Shown here piece by piece: positions 13,595 to 19,856 of a DNA stretch of 19,856 nucleotides. This DNA comes from an uncultured Oscillibacter sp. (GTDB lineage: Bacteria; Bacillota; Clostridia; Oscillospirales; Oscillospiraceae): assembly GCA_910587875.1 (NCBI GenBank), contig CAJUOD010000050.1, positions 1 through 19,856 of the forward strand, given 5' to 3'. The notes under the pieces were generated by a model. It searched no databases and had not been told where the DNA came from. It was given only the letters and a program-made list of their open reading frames with translations. Within the stretch, counting starts at the first letter, position 1. Each line of letters begins with the position of its first letter. The translations under genes and the position numbers were made by a program.

Positions 13595-14945
13595 AACCAT
13601 CGCCGCCTGGCTGGAGGCGGTGCAATCGCAGATTCGCTGGAAGCGGGCCCGGCCTGTCCTGATTCAGGAGCTGGCGCGGCACCTGGAGGACCAGCGGGAT
13701 GATCTCCTTGAGGAAGGCAAAGCCACCGAGGAGGCCGAGCGGCTGGCCGTGGAGGACATGGGGGACCCGGTGACCGTGGGCACGGAGCTGGACCGGGTTC
13801 ACCGGCCCCGGCCACAATGGGGGCTGCTGGGGCTGACCTTCGTTCTGGCGGCAATCGGGGTGGTCCTGCGAGTGTTCTTCCGACAGCGATATGCCCTGCT
13901 CACGACAAACGATTTGGCTGCCCTGGGCCTGGGCACGGCGGCCATGCTGGGGATGTACTTTTTCGACGTCTCCCAGCTGATCCGGCACGCCCGGGCCGTG
14001 TACATCGCCGCGCTGGTGCTGCCGGCCCTGCTCTACCGGTTTCTGGATTACACTTATCATTACACTTATCTCATCAGCCTGATATCGTCCCTCTATCCCC
14101 TGGTCTACGCTCTTTGGCTCTATACATTCTGGGGAAAGGGCTGGAGGGGGCTTCTCCTGACCATCTTGGGCGGCGTCCCCCTGGCGGCGGTCTGCGCCGT
14201 CATCCCCTCCATGTCAAGTCTTTCGGTGCTGCTGCTCTCCGGCCTGGTGGTGACACTTTACGCCGCGGGGCGGGACTGGTTCGGTGTCGGCAAACGAAAA
14301 AGCGTCGCTGCGGTCCTGGCCGTCGTTTTCGGATTCCTGGCCTATCTCCTCTTCTCGGGCTACCTCAACTCCCTCTTCCTCCGGGTGGTGATCGCCCTCC
14401 GCCCGGAGCTGGAGCGGGAACACCGGGGCTACATGGGCTGGATGCTTCAAACATTCTGGAAAGACGTCCCCCCTCTGCGGCACATCAGCGGCGAGGCCGC
14501 CCTGTCGGTCAACGCGGGGGCCCGGGTCTTCGGCGCGGGCCAGGAGATGCGGCCCATCGACTTTTCCCACGACTTCCTCCCCGCCTCCATGGCGGTGGCC
14601 TGGGGCTGGGTCCCCCTGCTGGTCCTGCTGGCGGCGCTGGGGGTCCTGTTCCTCTGGCTGCTGGTGAAGGGCCTGCGGCAGAGCTATCTGCCGGGCCGTC
14701 TGGTGGTGCTGGCGGTAACCTTGACGCTGGGTCTTCAGACCCTGTTCAGCGCGGCGCTGAATTTCGGCTTTGTCCTGTTCTCCGCCAGCCTCCCCCTGGT
14801 GGTGGGGAACTTCCAGACGGTGGTGGACATGGCCCTCATCGGCCTGGCCCTGTCGGTGTTTCGGGGGGACTCCATCGCCCGGGAGGAGCCCGCCAAGCCC
14901 CTCCGCCCCCGAAAACGGCTGCGGGTAAAGCTTGAGTACCAGTGA
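13581..14945 (+). CDS. HAAS/permease-prefix domain fused to a divergent SEDS (FtsW/RodA/SpoVE-like) membrane protein
   Basis: The start is TTG at 13581 with an AAAGGGGG site 8 or 9 bases upstream, inside padR; product 454 residues. Residues 1-75 resemble the HAAS/DUF1700 or permease-prefix domain found next to PadR regulators: LARHLEDQRDDLLEEG, then ERLAVEDMGDPVTVGTELD. From about 80 to 428 there are roughly ten membrane spans. The second half follows the SEDS glycosyltransferase pattern: GY...Q (283-290), GAGQ (318-321), SHDFLP (329-334) in place of HTDFIF, and a final NFGFVLFSASLPLVVG-like block (394-409). The catalytic-type Asp331 is kept. The RodA QPDLGTA motif is replaced by IPSMSSL (208-214), and the GARRW...QPSE region is not seen. 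It may polymerise a glycan or have lost activity. No class B penicillin-binding partner is nearby. Confidence 0.82.
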   Translation: MPERKTIAAWLEAVQSQIRWKRARPVLIQELARHLEDQRDDLLEEGKATEEAERLAVEDMGDPVTVGTELDRVHRPRPQWGLLGLTFVLAAIGVVLRVFFRQRYALLTTNDLAALGLGTAAMLGMYFFDVSQLIRHARAVYIAALVLPALLYRFLDYTYHYTYLISLISSLYPLVYALWLYTFWGKGWRGLLLTILGGVPLAAVCAVIPSMSSLSVLLLSGLVVTLYAAGRDWFGVGKRKSVAAVLAVVFGFLAYLLFSGYLNSLFLRVVIALRPELEREHRGYMGWMLQTFWKDVPPLRHISGEAALSVNAGARVFGAGQEMRPIDFSHDFLPASMAVAWGWVPLLVLLAALGVLFLWLLVKGLRQSYLPGRLVVLAVTLTLGLQTLFSAALNFGFVLFSASLPLVVGNFQTVVDMALIGLALSVFRGDSIAREEPAKPLRPRKRLRVKLEYQ

Positions 14946-14983
14946 AAGAAGCCTCCCCGTCACACGGCGGGGAGGCGCTTTCT
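14943..14983. terminator. Terminator between convergent SEDS-like and GyrI-like genes
   Basis: GCCTCCCCG (14951-14959) pairs with CGGGGAGGC (14968-14976) around an 8-base loop. T-rich flanks are weak on both sides (TTTCT after the plus side, TTCTTTC after the minus side), so it probably serves both convergent genes with moderate efficiency. Confidence 0.7.
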
Positions 14984-15614
14984 ATGCCTTTTTAATTGGA
15001 TGCCGGATCACCGTCTTCCACTTCTCCGGCGGGACCCGCCGGGCGTCGGTAAGATAGATTTCATGGTGCTGCCGGGCCTCGCTCAGGTCGCCCACATAGC
15101 CCTGCTCCCGCAAGAACGCGTCCATCTTTTCCACCGACTCCGGCTCGGAATCGAAGGATCCCAGGTGCATGATCTGGACGCAGAGGCCCTCGTCCACCGT
15201 CAAAAACTCCGCGGCGGAGCAGTCCAGCTTTTTCTTCCGCGAGGCGGTTTCCACCGCCCAGGCGAAGTCCTCCCGGGTCACGAAGTCCGGCAGGCGGATG
15301 ACGGAGGTCCAGAGAAAAGAGGATTTGTCGCCGTAGTCAAAGCCCTCCTTTCCCTCCTGCCGCCAGAAGCCCTCCAGAGGCGGGACCACGTACTCAAAAA
15401 AGCCCTCGATACGGTAATCGCTCTTATAACTCATTTTCAGCGTATACGCCACGGCGTACAGCACGCCCATGGCCCGCTGGTAGGCCCCGCCCTCCTGGTT
15501 GGGGTCTCCCTTCCCGCTCACGGCGATGTAGTTCATTGGGGGGATTGTCACAATCTCCGGTTTGCCCTTGGGCAGGTAGTATTCCTTGAACTCCTTCTTG
15601 AAATCAAAGGCCAT
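14982..15614 (-). CDS. Stand-alone GyrI-like small-molecule-binding protein
   Basis: The 210-residue protein looks like the stand-alone GyrI-like (SOUL/BmrR-ligand-domain fold) group. Family-like features are the early PKGKPEIVTIPPMNYIAVSG block (13-32), a central FLWTSVIRLPDF, and the C-terminal HHEIYLTDARRVPPEKWK that is typical of the Listeria Lin2189-type subgroup. Known members bind hydrophobic or cationic compounds, and some GyrI-like proteins hydrolyse cyclopropanoid DNA-alkylating compounds. Whether this one binds or cleaves cannot be told from sequence. The start at 15614 is chosen because AAAGGA lies 8 bases upstream; two further ATG codons just before it lie too close to that site. 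It shares its fold with the ligand domain of the MerR regulator at 17647-18465. Confidence 0.85.
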   Translation of the reverse strand: MAFDFKKEFKEYYLPKGKPEIVTIPPMNYIAVSGKGDPNQEGGAYQRAMGVLYAVAYTLKMSYKSDYRIEGFFEYVVPPLEGFWRQEGKEGFDYGDKSSFLWTSVIRLPDFVTREDFAWAVETASRKKKLDCSAAEFLTVDEGLCVQIMHLGSFDSEPESVEKMDAFLREQGYVGDLSEARQHHEIYLTDARRVPPEKWKTVIRHPIKKA

Positions 15615-15636
15615 GTTCATCATCCTTTCTGAAACC

Positions 15637-15664
15637 AGTCTACCAGGTTTCGCGGAAAACGCAA
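15637..15664 (-). promoter_or_regulatory. Possible promoter for the GyrI-like gene
   Basis: On the minus strand TTGCGT (15664-15659) and TAGACT (15642-15637) are 16 bases apart, about 22 bases before the start codon. Both boxes are partial matches. Confidence 0.35.
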
Positions 15665-15679
15665 GCATATGTTATTTCT

Positions 15680-15719
15680 GGAAATCCGCCCCAGAATATT
15701 GACCGGGAGGCGGATTTCC
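15680..15719 (+). repeat. 11-bp inverted repeat around the -35 box of the SLH-GH25 gene
   Basis: GGAAATCCGCC (15680-15690) and GGCGGATTTCC (15709-15719) are exact reverse complements 18 bases apart. The TTGACC -35 box (15699-15704) sits between them and the right arm abuts the -10 box. As it lies upstream of the expected start, it is more likely a protein-binding site than an RNA hairpin. Confidence 0.65.
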
Positions 15720-15727
15720 TATATAAT
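15699..15727 (+). promoter_or_regulatory. Promoter for the SLH-GH25 lysozyme gene
   Basis: TTGACC (15699-15704) and a perfect TATAAT (15722-15727) are 17 bases apart; the start would be near 15734. Confidence 0.85.
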
Positions 15728-15744
15728 AGGCAATTGTCAGCGTG

Positions 15745-15783
15745 GACCCCTGCCGCGGCCCCGACGGGCGGCGGTCTTTTTTT
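15745..15783 (+). terminator. Terminator-like hairpin in the leader of the SLH-GH25 gene (possible attenuator)
   Basis: GACC (15745-15748) and GCCGC (15752-15756), interrupted by a CCT bulge, pair with GCGGC (15768-15772) and GGTC (15773-15776). Seven T residues follow directly (15777-15783). The element lies between the promoter and the start codon at 15823, so it could limit read-through or end a leader RNA of about 50 bases. Confidence 0.65.
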
Positions 15784-15822
15784 ACATACCGCCTCGACAA
15801 AAACCGACGAAAGGAATCTGCT

Positions 15823-17607
15823 ATGCGCCTGATTCGACAGCGTATCCTCTCCGGCCTCCTGGCCGGGGCCTTGCTCCTCACGCCCGCCATGGCCTTTACC
15901 GATACCTCCGGTCACTGGGCCGAGTCTGCCGTCAATAAATGGAGCCAGGAGTACGGCGTGCTCCAGGGCTATGACGACGGCACTTTTAAACCGGACGCCT
16001 CCATCACTCGGGGGGCCTTCGCCGGGATTCTGGACCGCTTCCTTCAATTCCAGGCCGCCGCCCCCGCCGGGACCTTCTCCGATGCCCAGGGAAACCGCTG
16101 GGAGGACTCCATTTTGAAGCTCAACGCCGCCGGGGTGTACCTGGGCAGCGAGGGCAAGGCCCTGCCGGGGGACAGCATCACCCGCCAGCAGGCCATGACC
16201 ATGGTGTCCCGGGCCTTCCAGCTGGGCGGGACCGACAACGCCCTGACCTTCCACGACGAGGCCCAGGTGGCCAACTACGCCCGGCCCTACATCGCGGAGC
16301 TCGCCGCCCGAGGCTGGATCACCGACGCGGTGGACGGCGGCTTCCGCCCCACGGAGCCCCTGACCCGGGCGGAGCTGGTGAACCTGCTGAACAATATGAT
16401 CCAGGTCCTGATCCAAACCGGCGGGAGCTACTCCAGCAATGTGGAGGGTACGCTCCTCATCAACGCCGCGGAGGGTGCGGCGCTGTCCAACATGACCGTC
16501 TCCGGGGACCTGCTCATCGCCCCCGGCGTCACCGGGGCCGTCACCCTGGACAACGTGACGGTCTCCGGGGAGATTCGGAATTTCAGCTCCGTCACGCCCC
16601 AGATCACCAACACTCCCACGGAGGCCCCCGTCACCCCGGTGGACCCGGTGACCCCGGCGGACCCGGTAACGCCGCCCGCCCCGCCGGAGGAGCCCGGGAC
16701 CCCAGGCTCCGGAGAGGACTTTGACTGGGGCATCGTGGTGGTGCCCTCCCCCGCGGACCCCAGCGTTCCGGTGACGCCGGAACAGCCCGCCGGGCCCGGC
16801 GTTCAGCCCGGAGAGGTCTACACCCCCGGGATCATCACCGGGGAGATGATCGAGTACGGCGACCGGAAAATCCCCGTCTACGCGGGCACGGAGCGAAACC
16901 GGCTCCAGCACGGCGACTTCATCTGGGCGGCGGACCATCCGGACCGGCTGGTGTACATCGGCAATCAATTCCGCACCCGTTTCGGCATCGACGTCTCCGC
17001 CTACCAGAACCGGGCCAGCGAAAATGAAACCATCGACTGGCAGGCGGTCCGGAACGACGGCGTGGACTTCGCCATGATCCGCATCGGCCTCCGGGGCTAC
17101 TCCTCCGGCAAAATCAACGAGGACGCCTTTTACCGCCAGAATATCGAGGGGGCCATGGCCGCCGGGATCGAGACCGGCGTATACTTCTTCGCCCAGGCCA
17201 TCACCGTGGAGGAGGCCATTGAGGAGGCGGACTTCGTCATCGAGCGCCTCCGGGGCCTGAACATCAACGGCCCTGTGGCCTATGACTGGGAGATGCATGA
17301 CTCCAGCTACCGGGTCTACGGCACCACGCCGGAAATGGCCACCGCCTGCGCCATCGCCTTCTGCAAGCGCGTTCAGGAGGCGGGCTACACGCCCATGATC
17401 TACGCAGGGTCCTACGTAAGCTACGTCAAGTACGACCAGGGGGCCATCGCGCCCTATCTCTGCTGGTATCCCGAGTACAAAAGTTCGGAATCCGAAAAGC
17501 TGTGCCCGACCCTGTACTACCAGCCGGACTACTGGCAGTTCTCCAGCAAGTGCTCCATTGCCGGAATCGGCGGCAATGTGGATGTAAATATCCAGTTCAT
17601 CCGGTAA
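15823..17607 (+). CDS. S-layer-homology-anchored GH25 lysozyme (muramidase)
   Basis: The 594-residue product starts with a signal peptide cleaved after a TPAMA-type site (about residue 24). Three SLH domains follow (about 25-70, 84-130, 141-190) with GYDDGTFKPDASITRG in the first and FRPTEPLTRAELVNLL in the third. A short repetitive stretch (TVSGDLLIAPG, VTVSGEIRNF; about 205-255) may be a beta-helix. A Pro/Thr-rich linker runs to about 333. The C-terminal GH25 domain (386-594) has FGIDVSAYQ (387-395), the catalytic-type YDWE (487-490) and a WQFS near the end. GH25 enzymes cleave the MurNAc-GlcNAc bond of peptidoglycan. It is probably exported and bound to secondary wall polymer through SLH. 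GAAAGGA precedes the ATG at 15823; an in-frame upstream ATG at 15742 lies in the leader hairpin and lacks a binding site. Confidence 0.93.
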   Translation: MRLIRQRILSGLLAGALLLTPAMAFTDTSGHWAESAVNKWSQEYGVLQGYDDGTFKPDASITRGAFAGILDRFLQFQAAAPAGTFSDAQGNRWEDSILKLNAAGVYLGSEGKALPGDSITRQQAMTMVSRAFQLGGTDNALTFHDEAQVANYARPYIAELAARGWITDAVDGGFRPTEPLTRAELVNLLNNMIQVLIQTGGSYSSNVEGTLLINAAEGAALSNMTVSGDLLIAPGVTGAVTLDNVTVSGEIRNFSSVTPQITNTPTEAPVTPVDPVTPADPVTPPAPPEEPGTPGSGEDFDWGIVVVPSPADPSVPVTPEQPAGPGVQPGEVYTPGIITGEMIEYGDRKIPVYAGTERNRLQHGDFIWAADHPDRLVYIGNQFRTRFGIDVSAYQNRASENETIDWQAVRNDGVDFAMIRIGLRGYSSGKINEDAFYRQNIEGAMAAGIETGVYFFAQAITVEEAIEEADFVIERLRGLNINGPVAYDWEMHDSSYRVYGTTPEMATACAIAFCKRVQEAGYTPMIYAGSYVSYVKYDQGAIAPYLCWYPEYKSSESEKLCPTLYYQPDYWQFSSKCSIAGIGGNVDVNIQFIR

Positions 17608-17611
17608 AGAA

Positions 17612-17654
17612 CCGGCCCCCGGCGAAGGATCGCCGGGGGCCGGCATTTATTTTT
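17612..17654. terminator. Bidirectional terminator between SLH-GH25 and merR-like genes
   Basis: CCGGCCCCCGGCGA (17612-17625) pairs over 14 bp with 17630-17643 around an AGGA loop. TTTATTTTT follows on the plus side and overlaps the end of the minus-strand gene. The minus side ends in GGTTCTTT. Confidence 0.88.
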
Positions 17655-18465
17655 GCTTCACGGGATAGCAGACCTCAGTGACAAACTCGTCGGGATTTCG
17701 GGTGTCGTGGGGGCTGACATGGTAGATGAAGAACGCGGCACCGGCCAAGGTCCAGCCGTTGTCCGCCACCCAAGCGGCCACGGACTCATTCACCGCGTAG
17801 AACTGGTCATAGCTCCCCCGGAAGGTGGCGGAGGCTACCTGCACCGCCGGAACGGTTTTGAACTTCACATGCTCCGTGTCCGGGTAGGACCCCGCCACAC
17901 TTCTCTGAATCTCCACATCCACGTCCTGCTCCTTGTGCTCGCCGTCGTGGTAAACCGCGACGCAGAGAACCGGGTTCCCGTCCTGGATGCTCATCCGGGC
18001 GGTCTCCTGGCAGTAAATACTCCACAGGTCCCCCTCCCGGTCGTAGGAGGGAAGAATCTGCCGCACGCTGGCGACCTGCCGCTCCGGGATGGTCTTGATC
18101 GTTACATCGTATTGCATCATAGTTTCGTCCTTTCTTAGGCGTTCCAGGGCCGTGTCCAGAAGCCGCAGCCGCCGCTCCGCCTCCTCCATGACCTCCCGGG
18201 CCGACGCTTGCTGGAGCAGCAAACAGCGCTCCAGCGCCCCGGGGTCGTCGTAACACTCCAATACCTCCCGGACGGCGGCCAGGGGGAAGCCCATGTCCCG
18301 GAGGGCCCGGATGCGGTTGGCGGTTGGGAGCTGGCGCTCGCTGTAGTAGCGGTAGCCCGTAAAGGGGTCGATGGACGCCGGGGCCAGAAGCCCGGCCTCG
18401 TCGTACCGGCGCAGGGAGCGGATGCTGACTCTGGAGAGCCTGGAAAATTCGCCGATCTTCAGCAT
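17647..18465 (-). CDS. MerR-family regulator with GyrI-like ligand-binding domain (BltR/BmrR type)
   Basis: The 272-residue protein has an N-terminal MerR DNA-binding domain (1-70: KIGEFSRLSRVSIRSLRRYD, then GYRYYSERQL), a coiled coil (about 75-113) and a C-terminal GyrI-like effector domain (118-272) ending in CYPVKQK. This is the BmrR/BltR/TipA-type layout, in which a drug or hydrophobic ligand turns the protein from repressor to activator by untwisting promoter DNA. TGGAGGT lies 6 bases before the ATG at 18465. The upstream region carries a promoter with the 19-base spacer and dyad typical for MerR control, so autoregulation is very likely. No drug exporter is next to it; the divergent SLH-CAP gene and the neighbouring SLH-GH25 and GyrI-like genes are the possible targets. 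Confidence 0.93.
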   Translation of the reverse strand: MLKIGEFSRLSRVSIRSLRRYDEAGLLAPASIDPFTGYRYYSERQLPTANRIRALRDMGFPLAAVREVLECYDDPGALERCLLLQQASAREVMEEAERRLRLLDTALERLRKDETMMQYDVTIKTIPERQVASVRQILPSYDREGDLWSIYCQETARMSIQDGNPVLCVAVYHDGEHKEQDVDVEIQRSVAGSYPDTEHVKFKTVPAVQVASATFRGSYDQFYAVNESVAAWVADNGWTLAGAAFFIYHVSPHDTRNPDEFVTEVCYPVKQK

Positions 18466-18506
18466 GATGGTACCTCCACAACGTTGTGAATCCTGAGCTC
18501 AAGGAC

Positions 18507-18537
18507 AGCATAAGCCCTCCCCCGGGGGAAGAGTCAA
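18507..18537 (-). promoter_or_regulatory. MerR-type promoter with 19-base spacer and dyad operator
   Basis: On the minus strand TTGACT (18537-18532) and TATGCT (18512-18507) are 19 bases apart instead of 17. The spacer starts CTTCCCCCGGGGGAGG, an inverted repeat with one mismatched pair. This is the known architecture for MerR-family activators, and the adjacent gene encodes one. Confidence 0.85.
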
Positions 18538-18678
18538 GGGGGATTTTAAAAATTTTTCTCCGGGCGGAGAAACCCTGGGCCTCGCCGATGACGAAGGCCG
18601 CTGTGTTCCGGGAGAGGAGCCGCGTCTCAACGGAGCGGGAAAGGCAAACCGCCGCGATCCTATTTTCCTTGATCTTAC

Positions 18679-18707
18679 TTGTACTGCGGCACAGGAAGTG
18701 CTACAAT
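18679..18707 (+). promoter_or_regulatory. Probable promoter for the SLH-CAP gene
   Basis: TTGTAC (18679-18684) and TACAAT (18702-18707) are 17 bases apart. The -35 box is weak. The start would be near 18714, leaving a leader of about 117 bases. Confidence 0.6.
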
Positions 18708-18723
18708 ACAGGGAGAATCCAAA

Positions 18724-18799
18724 GGAAGCGCCGGGGCAGTCCCCACAGGGGGCTCCACAAGGGAATCCCCGCACTCACGCGCGGTCAGCCGGCGCTTCT
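18724..18799 (+). promoter_or_regulatory. Structured leader RNA candidate upstream of the SLH-CAP gene
   Basis: GAAGCGCCGG (18725-18734) pairs over 10 bp with CCGGCGCTTC (18789-18798), with one more G-T pair outside. It encloses a hairpin AGTCCCC/GGGGGCT (18738-18754, ACA loop) and a small GGG/CCC hairpin at 18761-18769. A second CCGGCG copy (18800-18805) could compete for the left arm. It matches no riboswitch class that I recognise. Confidence 0.5.
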
Positions 18800-18830
18800 C
18801 CGGCGGAAAATTGAGAAACAGGAGGACATT

Positions 18831-19856
18831 ATGAAACAGAAAATTGTTCACCGTTTTACCGCAGCCCTCTGTACGCTGGCGCTGCTGCTGGCGTCGCTGA
18901 CTCCCGCGGCGGCTGCGGGCGCTTCCGGATTCACCGACGTCAAAAGCGGAGATTGGTGCTATGACGCCGTGGTATGGGCTGTGGAGAAGGGCATCACGTC
19001 CGGCACCACCGCCACCACCTTTTCCCCCGGGGCTACCTGCAACAACGCGCAGATCCTGACCTTCCTCTGGCGGGCCGCCGGCCAGCCGCAGGCCTCCGGG
19101 GCCAACCCGTTCCGGAATCTCTCCTCCGGTGCCTATTACTATCAGGCGGCCCTGTGGGCCCACGAGAACGGCCTGGTCTCCGGCGACAGCTTCGACGCGG
19201 AGGCCGACTGCACCCGGGCGATGGCCGTCACATACATCTGGCAGGCCAAGGGAATGCCCTTCTCCTCGGCTCCGGCCAGCTTTACCGACGTGCCCATGGG
19301 GGACTACGCGCTGTCGATGCCGGTGGCCTGGGCGGTGGAGAGCGGTGTCACCTCCGGTACCACCGCTACCACCTTCTCGCCCAATAACACCTGCACCCGG
19401 GGGCAGATCGTGACCTTCCTGAAGCGGGCCTACGGCGGCGGCGCGTCCGCCGGAATTGTTCCCGTTCCATCCGCGCCCTCCGCCCCCGCTTCCGGCGGCA
19501 CACAGGCGATGTCCGAGGAGTGCGCGGAGCTTCTCAAATCCATCAACGCCCGGCGGACCGGCGCGGGGCTGAACGCACTGACGGCCAACGGCAGCCTGAC
19601 CCGGGCGGCGAACATCCGTGCGGACGATATTTCAAAGGGCTACATGGACGTCCGGGCCGACGGGTCCAGCTGGGACAGCGTTGTGACCGGGCTTCCCAGT
19701 ACCGCCGCGAGCCTGCATGAGACCATGACGGGCGGAAGCGGCACGGCGTCCGGAATCCTTGCGATCATGCTGAACGACCCCGACGCCTCCGCCGCCATGA
19801 TGGAGGGGAGCTATACCCAGGTGGGAATCGGACACGTGTACAACGCCAACGGCTAC
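18831..19856 (+). CDS. SLH-domain protein with degenerate CAP/SCP domain (3' end outside window)
   Basis: The frame is open from the ATG at 18831, preceded by AGGAGG (18820-18825), to the last base, giving 342 residues without a stop. A signal peptide ends near TPAAAA (24-29). Three SLH repeats follow (about 33-83, 91-141, 149-199); the first and third share the wording TSGTTATTFSP (56-66 and 174-184). A Ser/Pro/Ala linker (202-226) leads to a CAP/SCP-like domain from about 229: LLKSINARRTGAGLNALTAN, then RADGSSW and YTQVGIGHVY. The usual CAP His residues are not seen at their expected places (YMDVRADG and DPDASAAMM). It should be exported and wall-attached. The function of bacterial CAP domains is mostly unknown. 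The C-terminus is missing. Confidence 0.88.
   Translation, partial: MKQKIVHRFTAALCTLALLLASLTPAAAAGASGFTDVKSGDWCYDAVVWAVEKGITSGTTATTFSPGATCNNAQILTFLWRAAGQPQASGANPFRNLSSGAYYYQAALWAHENGLVSGDSFDAEADCTRAMAVTYIWQAKGMPFSSAPASFTDVPMGDYALSMPVAWAVESGVTSGTTATTFSPNNTCTRGQIVTFLKRAYGGGASAGIVPVPSAPSAPASGGTQAMSEECAELLKSINARRTGAGLNALTANGSLTRAANIRADDISKGYMDVRADGSSWDSVVTGLPSTAASLHETMTGGSGTASGILAIMLNDPDASAAMMEGSYTQVGIGHVYNANGY

Larger units (their letters stand above)
18466..18830. other. 365-base divergent intergenic region
   Basis: It holds the MerR-type promoter for the minus-strand gene (18507-18537), an A/T-rich stretch including AAAAATTTTT (18547-18556) that could act as an UP element for that promoter, a promoter for the SLH-CAP gene (18679-18707) and its structured leader (18724-18799). 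Between 18560 and 18670 there are only short, unconvincing inverted repeats, and I see no gene there. Confidence 0.7.

Noticed and set aside
15640..17646. A 668-codon open frame on the minus strand opposite the SLH-GH25 gene
   Set aside because: It is antisense to a protein with clear signal peptide, SLH and GH25 motifs, has a low-complexity Gly/His/Val/Asp-rich translation and no matching ribosome binding site. High GC content produces such frames.
18547..18556. AAAAATTTTT palindrome as an operator
   Set aside because: It is a simple A/T run that fits an UP element; a ten-base A/T palindrome alone is weak evidence for a specific site.
18714..18800. A cobalamin riboswitch, suggested by GGGAATCC- and GGTCAG-like pieces
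   Set aside because: The pieces are not in the right order or spacing, the B12-box core is missing and the leader is too short.
18996..19382. Near-identical TSGTTATTFSP segments as a mobile or CRISPR-like repeat
   Set aside because: They are in-frame parts of the first and third SLH domains and reflect domain duplication.

Overview
The window looks like chromosomal DNA from a high-GC, Gram-positive Clostridia-type bacterium, probably in the Oscillospiraceae/Ruminococcaceae group (for example near Flavonifractor, Lawsonibacter or Oscillibacter). This is inferred from strong AGGAGG-type ribosome binding sites, TTGACA/TATAAT promoters with 17-18 base spacers, the der-plsY-gpsA gene order, S-layer-homology (SLH) surface proteins, PadR and MerR/GyrI regulators, and compact GC-rich codon use throughout. 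I see no phage genes, insertion sequences, tRNA or rRNA genes, or CRISPR array.

Left part (1-4950): the tail of a membrane protein and its terminator are followed by a promoter driving der (ribosome-assembly GTPase), plsY and gpsA. PlsY and GpsA supply two adjacent steps of phospholipid synthesis: GpsA makes glycerol-3-phosphate and PlsY acylates it. A single-gene unit follows, an NCS2 purine/xanthine-type permease. Its consensus promoter carries an 18-bp perfect palindrome that is very likely a repressor operator. Middle-left (4970-6792, minus strand): a RidA-family enamine/imine deaminase and a lipoprotein of unknown function.

Middle (6917-13135): a tightly packed plus-strand run of six genes: polA, a small P-loop nucleotide-kinase-like protein, an EamA/DMT transporter, rimI, a second GNAT acetyltransferase and tsaD. 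Three junctions are ATGA overlaps and two are 12-base gaps. Genome replication/repair, ribosomal-protein acetylation and the tRNA t6A modification are thus probably co-transcribed. A terminator that contains the tsaD stop codon closes the run.

Right part (13174-19856): an envelope and stress-sensing region. A PadR regulator, with a consensus promoter embedded in a 55-bp imperfect dyad, is overlapped by a TTG-started gene. That gene encodes an N-terminal HAAS/DUF1700-like permease-prefix domain fused to a divergent SEDS (FtsW/RodA/SpoVE-like) membrane domain. I consider this two-gene module the most interesting system here. It is followed by a minus-strand stand-alone GyrI-like protein, an SLH-anchored GH25 lysozyme with a terminator-like hairpin in its leader, a minus-strand MerR regulator with a GyrI-like ligand domain and a classic 19-bp-spacer MerR promoter, and the start of an SLH protein with a degenerate CAP/SCP domain behind a structured leader. 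The last gene runs off the window.
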